Source: Curtobacterium pusillum
GTDB taxonomy: Bacteria; Actinomycetota; Actinomycetes; Actinomycetales; Microbacteriaceae
Direction: 5' to 3'
Length of the DNA stretch: 64,000 bases
Assembly (NCBI RefSeq): GCF_013359865.1
Contig: NZ_JABMCE010000085.1
Span: 124,001 to 188,000, forward strand
Each line of letters begins with the position of its first letter. Within the stretch, counting starts at the first letter, position 1. The notes under the pieces are model-generated. The model was not told the DNA's origin and ran no database searches. It saw only the letters and a list, made by a program, of their open reading frames with translations. Shown piece by piece: positions 35,237 to 42,388 of the stretch. The position numbers and the translations under genes are program-made.

Positions 35237-35443
35237 CGGTTTCCCCTCGGTGGAGCATTCGGAGTCGGGAGCACGGTACGTCCGGCCCCCGACAGGAGCC
35301 TGGGCGTCGCCGTGTTCCCACGATGCCTCGTGCACCACCCACTGTCGTCCCCCGCGAGGATGACCATCGCCGATCGTTCGTAGACTCGTGGGACGACCGA
35401 CGACGGTCGGTGGCGGCGAGTCGGTGGCGGCGAAGGAGGCGGC

Positions 35444-37003
35444 ATGCGGGTGGTGCTCGGTCTGGACATCGGGACGTCGAGCACGAAGGCGCTGCTCGCC
35501 CGGTTCGACGGCACCGTGATCGCCGAGGTCGGACGCCGTCACGAGGTCGACCGGCCCGAACAGGGACTCGTGGAGATGGACTCCCGGATCTGGTGGGACG
35601 AGTTCACGACGCTGACGCGGGAGCTGCTCGAGCGGGTGCCGGACGCCGAGGTCGCCGCCGTGGGCGTCAGCGGGATCGGCCCGTGCGTGCTCCTCACCGA
35701 CGGCGCCGGGGAGCCGTTGCGCCCGGCGGTCCTGTACGGCGTCGACACGCGGACGGCGGAGATGCTCGCCGACGTCACCGCGGAGCTCGGCGGTGAGGGT
35801 GCGATCCGCCGGCGGTGCGGCTCGGCGCTCTCCACACAGGCAGCGGGGGTGAAGCTCGCCTGGGCCGCCCGGCATGAGCCCGACGTGTGGGCGCGAGCGG
35901 CACGCTTCACGATGCCGTCGTCGCGCATCGTGGAACGGCTGACGGGGGAGTACGTCCTCGACCACCACTCGGCGAGTCAGACCACGCCGCTGTACGACGT
36001 GCACGAGAACGCCTGGATCCCCGAGTGGTGCGAGCGGCTCGCACCGGGGCTCGAGATGCCCCGACTGCTCTGGTCCGGGGACCCGGCGGGCGCCGTCACG
36101 GACGCGGCGGCCGCGGCCACGGGCCTCCCGGCCGGCATCCCGGTGACGGCAGGGACCATCGACGCCTGGGCCGAGGGAGTGAGCGTCGGGGAGTCCGTGC
36201 CGGGTCGGATGTTCCTGCAGTACGGGACGACGATGTTCATGATCGTGCCGACCTCCGAGCCCACCGCGGTGCCCGGCATGTGGACCACGGTCGGGACGCA
36301 CCCGGGGCAGCCGAGCGTGTCCGGCGGGATGGCGACCTCCGGAGCGATCACGGACTGGTGGCGACGCCTCGTCGACGGAGACTGGGCGACGATGCTCGCG
36401 GAGGCCGAGTCGTCGGGCGCCGGAGCGAACGGCCTGCTCATGCTGCCGTACTTCGCGGGGGAGCGGACGCCGATCGCGGATCCCGACGCCCGCGGGGTGG
36501 TCGCCGGGCTCACCGTGCGGCACACCCGCGGGGACCTGTACCGGGCGACGCTCGAGGCGACGGCGTTCGCGGTGCGGCACAACGTCGAGGTCCTGCGGGA
36601 GGCCGGGGTCGAGGTCCGCGAACTCGTCGGCGCCGGCGGAGGGTTGCTCGGGCGGCTCTGGCCGACGATAGTGACGGACGTCACCGGGCTGCCGCAGACG
36701 GTGCCGAGCGTCACGATCGGCGCGTGCTACGGGTCGGCATTCCTGGCGGCGTCGCTCGTCGAGGCAGTGGACATCACGACGTGGAACCCGCCGTCGACCG
36801 TCATCGAGCCGGACCCCGACGCGTACGCTGCGTACGAGCCCGGGTACCGCGACTACCGCGAGCTGTACGAGGCCACGAAGTCGGTCGTCCACCGGTTGGC
36901 GGAGCGGGGCCGGAGGAGTGCGCCCCGGGGCCCGGACGGCGGGCCCCGGGGTGGTCTCCTGCCGGGCGGGCCCGCCGGCGGGTCGGTCGACCGGTCCTGC
37001 TGA
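35444..37003 (+). CDS. FGGY-family carbohydrate kinase
   Basis: A 519-residue sugar kinase of the xylulokinase/gluconokinase group. The N-terminal nucleotide fold starts LGLDIGTSSTKALL, the catalytic Asp is in AGTIDAWAEG, and the ATP-site GAGGGLLGRLWPTIVTDVTG is normal. A GAAGGAGG site precedes the ATG. The last 30 residues (RSAPRGPDGGPRGG and on) are atypical and are encoded by a GC hairpin (36923-36951), so the natural end may have been shorter. With the two dehydrogenases nearby it suggests sugar or polyol catabolism; the substrate is unclear. Confidence 0.85.
   Translation: MRVVLGLDIGTSSTKALLARFDGTVIAEVGRRHEVDRPEQGLVEMDSRIWWDEFTTLTRELLERVPDAEVAAVGVSGIGPCVLLTDGAGEPLRPAVLYGVDTRTAEMLADVTAELGGEGAIRRRCGSALSTQAAGVKLAWAARHEPDVWARAARFTMPSSRIVERLTGEYVLDHHSASQTTPLYDVHENAWIPEWCERLAPGLEMPRLLWSGDPAGAVTDAAAAATGLPAGIPVTAGTIDAWAEGVSVGESVPGRMFLQYGTTMFMIVPTSEPTAVPGMWTTVGTHPGQPSVSGGMATSGAITDWWRRLVDGDWATMLAEAESSGAGANGLLMLPYFAGERTPIADPDARGVVAGLTVRHTRGDLYRATLEATAFAVRHNVEVLREAGVEVRELVGAGGGLLGRLWPTIVTDVTGLPQTVPSVTIGACYGSAFLAASLVEAVDITTWNPPSTVIEPDPDAYAAYEPGYRDYRELYEATKSVVHRLAERGRRSAPRGPDGGPRGGLLPGGPAGGSVDRSC
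36923..36951. terminator. Terminator-like hairpin inside the kinase 3' end
   Basis: Perfect 11-base arms CCCCGGGGCCC (36923-36933) and complement (36941-36951), loop of seven. It lies 50 bases before the kinase stop, in the odd C-terminal tail, and between two converging genes. Confidence 0.55.
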
Positions 37004-37024
37004 GCACCGGACCGGTCCTGCGGT

Positions 37025-38155
37025 TCAGGCGTGCAGGGCGGGGATGATGGAGACCTTGACGCTGGCGCCGGCGGAGTCGCCGACGAGGTCGAGGGCTTCC
37101 TGGAACTGTTCGAGCGGGAATTGGTGGGTGCAGATCTCGGACATCGGCAGCGTTTCGGTCTCGAGCAGTTTGATGGCGGCGGGCCAGGTGTGGGGGCCGA
37201 GGTGGGCGCCGCGGACGTCGAGTTCCTTGTCGTCGGAGATGATGGACCAGTCGACGGAGACGTTGTCCTTGAACACGGAGTACTCGACGAAGGTGCCGAG
37301 TTTGCGGAGCAGATTGAGGCCTTGTGGGACGGCGGAGGGGTGGCCGGTGGCTTCGATGTAGACGTCGGCGCCGTAGCCGTCGGTGAGTTCCTTGACGCGG
37401 GCGACGGCGTCGTCCTCGGCGATGTTGATCGTGATGTCCGCGCCGACCTTGCGGGCGAGGTCGAGCTTGGCCTCGACGACGTCGAGGGCGATGATGCGCA
37501 AGGGGTTCTTCTGGCGGGCGCCGGCGATGGCGGACAGGCCGATGGGGCCGGCGCCGGCGATGACGACGGTGTCGCCGAACTTGATGTCGCCGCGTTCGAC
37601 GGCGTGGAAGGCGCAGGAGAGGGGTTCGGCGAACGCGGCGACCTGGCCGGGGAGTGCGCTCGACACCGGGTGGGTCAGGGCCTTCGCCGGCACGAGGACG
37701 TACTCGGCCATGGCGCCGTCGTAGCCCTTGAAGCCGAACATGTCGTGGACGTTGCACATCCAGTAGGCGCCTTCGAGGCAGTACTTGCATTCCCAGCAGG
37801 GGACGATCTGTTCGCAGGCGATGCGGTCGCCGAGGGTGACCTTGCGCTTGGTGAGGGTGTCGTCGTCGCCGGCGACGATGGTGCCGACGAATTCGTGGCC
37901 GGGGATGCGGTTTGTCTCGGCCCAGGCGGGGCGGTTGTCGTCGCCCCAGAACTTCGCGGCGCCGTGGTAGCACTTCAGGTCGCTGGCGCAGATGCCGACG
38001 GCGTCGGTGCGGAGCAGGAGTTCGCCGGGGCCGGGTGTCGGGACGGGGCGGGTCTCGAGGCGGTAGTCCCCGGGGGCGTGCACCACGACGGCACGCATCG
38101 TCGTGGGGATGGTGGTTGCGGCGGTCGTCGCCGCGTTCTCGGTCGTCGTCGACAT
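37025..38155 (-). CDS. Zinc-dependent alcohol dehydrogenase, polyol type
   Basis: A 376-residue zinc MDR enzyme. Catalytic zinc ligands are in GICASDLKCYHG and PGHEFVG; the structural zinc site is CWECKYCLEGAYWMC. The NAD motif is IAGAGPIGLSAI. The sequence resembles erythritol/threitol and sorbitol-type dehydrogenases, so a polyol oxidation is likely. The first 18 residues (Thr/Ala-rich) may be disordered; an alternative start is the Met of MRAVVVH. It diverges from an SDR dehydrogenase, which suggests a shared substrate pathway. Confidence 0.85.
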   Translation of the reverse strand: MSTTTENAATTAATTIPTTMRAVVVHAPGDYRLETRPVPTPGPGELLLRTDAVGICASDLKCYHGAAKFWGDDNRPAWAETNRIPGHEFVGTIVAGDDDTLTKRKVTLGDRIACEQIVPCWECKYCLEGAYWMCNVHDMFGFKGYDGAMAEYVLVPAKALTHPVSSALPGQVAAFAEPLSCAFHAVERGDIKFGDTVVIAGAGPIGLSAIAGARQKNPLRIIALDVVEAKLDLARKVGADITINIAEDDAVARVKELTDGYGADVYIEATGHPSAVPQGLNLLRKLGTFVEYSVFKDNVSVDWSIISDDKELDVRGAHLGPHTWPAAIKLLETETLPMSEICTHQFPLEQFQEALDLVGDSAGASVKVSIIPALHA

Positions 38156-38208
38156 GAGCTGTTCCTCCGTTGGGTGGCTTCGCGACGACTGTACACCACG
38201 CGGAACGT

Positions 38209-38236
38209 TTGTCCAGAACACAATTTCTGCTAGGTT
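38209..38236 (+). promoter_or_regulatory. Promoter of the SDR-SorC unit
   Basis: TTGTCC (38209-38214), a 16-base spacer and TAGGTT (38231-38236). Around it three AGAAC/GTTCT-like half sites (GGAACGTTTGTCCAGAAC, GGTTCTGG) could bind the SorC-type regulator encoded downstream. Confidence 0.45.
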
Positions 38237-38260
38237 CTGGCTGACTGCAAGGGAGCGCAC

Positions 38261-39085
38261 ATGACCACCAGCACGAGCACCGACTTCGCGGCCGCCCTCC
38301 GCCAGGGCCCGGACACCGTGGATCTGACGAACGACTTCTCCGGGCGTACCGCGATCGTCACCGGGGGCGCGTCGGGTATCGGGAACGCCATCGCCCGGGC
38401 ACTCGCGGTGCGCGGTGCGCGGGTCGCGATCGTCGACGTCCGAGCCGAGGGGGCAGCGGCGGCCGCAGCGGCCCTGCCCGCAACCGAAGCCGGCGACGGC
38501 GTCCACGCCGGGTTCGGCTGCGACGTCACCGACGAGTCCTCGGTGGCCGGCACGATCGCCGCCGTCACCGAGCACTTCGACGGCATCGACGTCCTCGTCA
38601 ACTGCGCCGGCATCGTCGCCCTCGCACCGGCTGAGGACCTCGAACCCGGCGCGTGGGCGAAGACCATCGACGTCAACCTGACCGGCACCTACCGCGTCGC
38701 GCAGGCCGCCGGCCGTCACATGCTCGCCGCCGGGTACGGCCGCATCGTGAACATCGCCTCGCAGGCCGCCCACGTGGGGATCGACGGCCACGCGGCGTAC
38801 TGCGCGTCGAAGGCCGGCGTGATCGGGCTCACCCGCGTGCTCGCGCTCGAGTGGGGCGGCCGGGGCGTCACCGTGAACACGGTGTCGCCGACCGTCGTGC
38901 TCACCGACCTCGGCCGAGCGGCCTGGGCGAACGAGAACGGCATCCGGCACCAGGACGAGATCCCGACCGGCCGGTTCGCGACGCCCGACGAGATCGCCGC
39001 GGCCGTGCTGTTCCTGGCGGGGGAGTCGAGCGCCATGGTGAACGGCGCCGACCTCCGTGTGGACGGCGGGTTCACGATCCGCTGA
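38261..39085 (+). CDS. Short-chain dehydrogenase, polyol/GolD-like
   Basis: A 274-residue SDR with TGGASGIGNAIA (cofactor), NCAG, and the catalytic S-Y-K (NIASQ, YCASK). The C-terminus ends VDGGFTIR, as usual. Similar enzymes oxidise D-threitol, ribitol or other sugar alcohols with NAD. It is divergent from the zinc alcohol dehydrogenase and followed by a truncated SorC regulator. An AAGGGAG site precedes the ATG. Confidence 0.86.
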   Translation: MTTSTSTDFAAALRQGPDTVDLTNDFSGRTAIVTGGASGIGNAIARALAVRGARVAIVDVRAEGAAAAAAALPATEAGDGVHAGFGCDVTDESSVAGTIAAVTEHFDGIDVLVNCAGIVALAPAEDLEPGAWAKTIDVNLTGTYRVAQAAGRHMLAAGYGRIVNIASQAAHVGIDGHAAYCASKAGVIGLTRVLALEWGGRGVTVNTVSPTVVLTDLGRAAWANENGIRHQDEIPTGRFATPDEIAAAVLFLAGESSAMVNGADLRVDGGFTIR

Positions 39086-39110
39086 CTCGCCCCGGGACTA
39101 CGATCACCCC

Positions 39111-39383
39111 ATGTCCGCCGAGATCCCCACCCCGGATGGTGCCCGGACCCGCTTCCCGCTCGACACCGTGTACCAGGCGGCGCGGATGTACTACCTCGAG
39201 GACGCCACCCAGGTCGAGATCGCCTCGCGCCTCGGGGTCTCCCGTCCCACGGTGAGCCGGCTGGTCGCCGAAGCCCGGAAGGCCGGACTCGTCCGGATCG
39301 AGGTCGTCGACCCGTTCCAGGACGAGACCGTCGCGCTCGCCGAGCGGCTGCAGGTCGTGCTCGCGCTGCCGTCGGAGCGGTGA
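39111..39383 (+). pseudogene. Truncated SorC-family regulator (DNA-binding part only)
   Basis: Ninety residues that match only the N-terminus of SorC/DeoR-type sugar regulators: helix-turn-helix region AARMYYLEDATQVEIASRLG-VSRPTVSRL, then VRIEVVDPF and LAERLQVV. A full member is about 320 residues (compare the intact gene at 44310). Homology stops near 39370, exactly where the antisense DinB-like gene also loses homology, which suggests a deletion joining the two. The start has TACGAT six bases upstream. The remaining DNA-binding domain could still be made. Confidence 0.7.
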
Positions 39384-39808
39384 CCGGTGCGTTCCAGCTG
39401 GTCGTCCCGGACGTCGTCGAACGCGCGTGCCGCTCGGTGCGCCGCCTCGCCGAGCTCCCGGGCGACGGTCGCCGGGTCCTGCTCGCCGTAGCGGTCCTCG
39501 ACCGCCGTGGCGTCCTGGTCCCAGTTCGGGAACGTCGGGGCGTCCTCGGCGAGCATGAGCGCGAGCCGCTCCGCCATCTTCCGGTGGACGTCGCGCACGT
39601 GGGCGGCGTACTCCAGCGCCGACCAGGTGTGGTCGTCGGGGCGCTCCCGCACGTCGTCGCGCTCGAGCACCCCGGGCCAGGCCGCGGCGTTCGCGTCGAT
39701 GATGCCCGGCACGTCGCGGATCGTCACGGCGCTGCCGTCGTAGCCGCACTCCGGGCACGCGGACTCGATGACCCACGTCCAGTTCTTCGTCTCGGGTTCG
39801 ATCGCCAT
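39191..39808 (-). CDS. DinB-like protein, C-terminally truncated and fused to antisense sequence
   Basis: The first 147 residues (to about 39368) look like actinobacterial DinB/mycothiol-transferase-like proteins: PCPECGYD-like ACPECGYDGS, WSALEYAAHVRDVH, FPNWDQDATAVEDRYGEQDP, and RTGHRSDG. The usual C-terminal block with HDxxHHxxD is absent. Instead the frame runs on for 58 residues (SASTTCSRSASATV and on) antisense to the SorC remnant, a low-complexity read-through. So the listed end is formal, and the gene is probably broken. The start is leaderless-type: TAACAT six bases before the ATG. Confidence 0.6.
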   Translation of the reverse strand: MAIEPETKNWTWVIESACPECGYDGSAVTIRDVPGIIDANAAAWPGVLERDDVRERPDDHTWSALEYAAHVRDVHRKMAERLALMLAEDAPTFPNWDQDATAVEDRYGEQDPATVARELGEAAHRAARAFDDVRDDQLERTGHRSDGSASTTCSRSASATVSSWNGSTTSIRTSPAFRASATSRLTVGRETPRREAISTWVASSR

Positions 39809-39999
39809 ACCCGGATGTTACGGCCTCGTTATTCAGGCTCTGCGATGCCCGCACACGCGCGGATCCACTGCGGCCCCCGTTCGGGTGACACGCCGGTTCC
39901 TGTGAATCACCGGCCAATGACATTTCGGTTGCTCGGTAACGTCGCTCGCTGTTCCCGGGCCGGTACCCGCCGGCCCGCCGATCCCTCGAGGAGAAACGC
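39809..39999. other. Intergenic region upstream of the ProP-like transporter
   Basis: No gene is visible. It contains the leaderless promoter of the DinB-like gene at its left edge and must contain the promoter of the transporter. A stretch near 39918-39950 (CATTTCGGTTGCTCGGTAACG) is the most A/T-rich part, but I cannot pick clear boxes. Confidence 0.35.
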
Positions 40000-41529
40000 A
40001 TGGGCTCCGATCCCAGCCATACCCCGATCCGACCCGCGCGGCGCCTCCGTGTGAGCGACGTCACCGTGGTCGACAAGAGCATGATGCGCCGAGCCGTCAG
40101 TGGCATGGTCGTCGGCAACACCATGGAGTGGTACGACGTCGGCGTCTACGGCTACCTGGCCGTCACGATGGGGAAGGTCTTCCTCCCCACCGCCGAACCC
40201 GCCGTGCAGATCCTGTTCAGCCTCGGCGTCTTCGCCGCGACGTACGTCGCCCGTCCACTCGGCGGGATCGTCTTCGGACGGCTCGGCGACCGCATCGGTC
40301 GCCAGAAGGTGCTCGCGACGACGCTGATCATGATGGCGGCGTCCACGTTCCTCATCGGAGCACTGCCCGCCTACGCCACGATCGGTGTGTTCGCACCGAT
40401 CGTGCTCGTCGTCCTGAAGCTCGCGCAGGGCTTCTCCACCGGCGGCGAGTACGCCGGTGCGACGACGTTCGTCACCGAGTACGCGCCGGACCGTCGCCGC
40501 GGCTTCTTCGCGAGCATCCTCGACTTCGGCAGCTACCTGGGCTTCGCGCTCGGTGCGACCGTCGTCTCCGTGCTGCAGATCTCCCTCGGCGACGAGGCGA
40601 TGACGGCGTACGGCTGGCGCTTCCCGTTCCTCGCCGCCGGGGTGATCGGTGCCGTCGCGATCTGGTTCCGTCTGCGCATCGAGGAGTCCCCGGTGTTCCA
40701 GGCGACGCAGGCCGCGCAGGAGGCGGCGGACGACGTCCACGCGTCCTTCGAGGGGCGTCCCGCGAACCTGTTCGCGATGCTCCGCGACCACTGGCGCCCG
40801 ATCCTCATCGCGGTGATGCTCGTCGCCGCCTCGAACACCGTCGGGTACGCGCTGACGTCGTACATGCCGACGTACCTCACCGACTCGCTCGGCTACTCGG
40901 CGCTGAACGGCACGCTCCTGACGATCCCGGTGCTCGTGCTGCTCGCGGTCATGCTGCCCCTCACCGGCAAGCTCTCGGACAAGCTCGGCCGCCGCGTCGT
41001 CATGTGGATCGGTGCCGGCACCACCGTCGTCCTCGTCGTCCCGGCGTTCCTGCTCATCGGGCACGGGGCGCAGTGGTCGACGCTCACCGGTCTCGCCCTG
41101 CTCGCACTCATGACGGCGCTGTGGGTCTCGAACCAGGCCGCGTCGCTGCCGGCGCTCTTCCCGACCGCGACCCGGTACGGCGGCATGGGCTTCGCGTACA
41201 ACATCGCGATCGCGGTGTTCGGCGGGACGACGCCCCTCATCGTGCAGGCCCTGCTCACGGCGACGGGTGACGAACTCGCGCCCGCGTACTTCCTCATGGC
41301 GATGAGCGTCATCGGGGCGATCGGGGTGTTCTGCATGAAGGAGTCCTCGCGCCGGCCGCTGCCCGGGTCGATGCCGGCGGTGGAGACCGAGGAGGAAGCC
41401 CGCGAACTCGTGCTCACGCAGGACACGAACCCGGACCTCGACCTCGGCGACCTGCCGTTCGCGGCCGAGGACGCCGTGCGCCGAGCCCAGGAGGCCGCGC
41501 GTGAGGCGGAGCTGACGCGGGCGCACTGA
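40000..41529 (+). CDS. MFS metabolite:H+ symporter, ProP-like
   Basis: A 509-residue transporter of the MHS branch of the major facilitator family (proline/betaine ProP, citrate, shikimate or alpha-ketoglutarate carriers). The diagnostic opening GNTMEWYDVGVYGYLA, the loop GRLGDRIGRQKVL, and FSTGGEYAGATTFVTEYAP are all present. A GAGGAG site precedes the ATG. The acidic tail (LDLGDLPFAAEDAVRRAQEAA) is helical. Substrate could be an osmolyte or an organic acid. Confidence 0.88.
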   Translation: MGSDPSHTPIRPARRLRVSDVTVVDKSMMRRAVSGMVVGNTMEWYDVGVYGYLAVTMGKVFLPTAEPAVQILFSLGVFAATYVARPLGGIVFGRLGDRIGRQKVLATTLIMMAASTFLIGALPAYATIGVFAPIVLVVLKLAQGFSTGGEYAGATTFVTEYAPDRRRGFFASILDFGSYLGFALGATVVSVLQISLGDEAMTAYGWRFPFLAAGVIGAVAIWFRLRIEESPVFQATQAAQEAADDVHASFEGRPANLFAMLRDHWRPILIAVMLVAASNTVGYALTSYMPTYLTDSLGYSALNGTLLTIPVLVLLAVMLPLTGKLSDKLGRRVVMWIGAGTTVVLVVPAFLLIGHGAQWSTLTGLALLALMTALWVSNQAASLPALFPTATRYGGMGFAYNIAIAVFGGTTPLIVQALLTATGDELAPAYFLMAMSVIGAIGVFCMKESSRRPLPGSMPAVETEEEARELVLTQDTNPDLDLGDLPFAAEDAVRRAQEAAREAELTRAH

Positions 41530-41551
41530 GCTCGGCGCGTGAGGCGCGGTG

Positions 41552-41592
41552 CGGGAGGCGCGGTGCGGGGCGGTCCCGCACCGCGCCTCCCG
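41552..41592. repeat. Family A palindrome, likely terminator
   Basis: Eighteen-base perfect arms, CGGGAGGCGCGGTGCGGG (41552-41569) and complement (41575-41592), around a five-base loop. A partial direct copy of the left arm (GAGGCGCGGTGCGG) precedes it at 41541-41554. It follows the ProP-like gene by 22 bases. Confidence 0.85.
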
Positions 41593-41614
41593 CCCGTGTC
41601 CGTAGGGTGGCTGC

Positions 41615-42271
41615 ATGCGACTGCTGCTCATCCGTCACGGCCAGACCCCTGCGAACGTGAACGGCGTCCTCGACGCCGTCGTCCCCGGACCGGGCCTGAC
41701 GGAGCTCGGGCAGCAGCAGGCGGACGCGCTGCCGGCGGCGCTCGGCGACCGGGGCATCGAACGGCTCTTCACCTCGACGATGGTCCGGACGCAGGTCACC
41801 GCGGCGCCGCTGGCCACCGCGCTCGGACTCGAGCCGGTGGTGCTGCCGGGGCTCCGCGAGATCGAGGCCGGTGACACCCAGGGCAGGAGCGACAGGGTCT
41901 CCGTGCAGACGTACCTCTCGACCGTGCACGGCTGGTCCCAGGGCGACCGGACCATCCGGATGCCCGGGGCCGAGAGCGGCGTCGAGTTCTTCGAGCGTTA
42001 CGACGACGCCGTGCGGCAGATCCTCGAGACCGGGGTCGAGGTCGCGGCCGCGTTCAGCCACGGCGCGGCGATCCGGACGTGGGCGAGCGCCGCGGCGCAG
42101 AACACCCCGGACGAGTTCGGGACGAAGCGGCACCTGGAGAACACCGGGATCGTCGAGGTCGAGGGTTCGTTCGACGACGGCTGGCGCCTCATCGACTGGG
42201 AGGGTGAGCCCGTCGGCGGTGAGCAGCTCATCGACCGGACGGCGCAGGACCCCACCGGCGAGCGCTTCTGA
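41615..42271 (+). CDS. Histidine phosphatase, phosphoglycerate mutase-like
   Basis: A 218-residue member of the histidine phosphatase superfamily: catalytic LLIRHGQTPAN at the very N-terminus (His8), the second catalytic region in AAAFSHGAAIR, and the acid residue in LREIEAGDTQG. Cofactor-independent broad phosphatases of this size are common. Leaderless start: TAGGGT six bases before the ATG. Confidence 0.85.
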   Translation: MRLLLIRHGQTPANVNGVLDAVVPGPGLTELGQQQADALPAALGDRGIERLFTSTMVRTQVTAAPLATALGLEPVVLPGLREIEAGDTQGRSDRVSVQTYLSTVHGWSQGDRTIRMPGAESGVEFFERYDDAVRQILETGVEVAAAFSHGAAIRTWASAAAQNTPDEFGTKRHLENTGIVEVEGSFDDGWRLIDWEGEPVGGEQLIDRTAQDPTGERF

Positions 42272-42295
42272 CGCGCCGCGGTCACGGCGGCGGCT

Positions 42296-42367
42296 CGCAA
42301 AACGCAAAGGAGGCGGTTTCTCGCAGCGCCATATCGCTGCGAGAAACCGCCCTCCTTGCGTCTTGCG
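42296..42367. terminator. Very long bidirectional hairpin
   Basis: A 72-base hairpin. The inner 17 pairs are perfect (42312-42328, GGCGGTTTCTCGCAGCG, with 42335-42351) around CCATAT; outward it continues through AAGGA/TCCTT, CGC/GCG and CGCAA/TTGCG with single-base bulges. It lies between the converging phosphatase and glpD genes. Confidence 0.8.
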
Positions 42368-42388
42368 GGAGGAGGGAGGAGGCGAGCG

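Noticed and set aside
35444..37003. Naming the FGGY kinase xylulokinase or gluconokinase
   Set aside because: The visible motifs are common to both groups and the neighbours do not settle the substrate.
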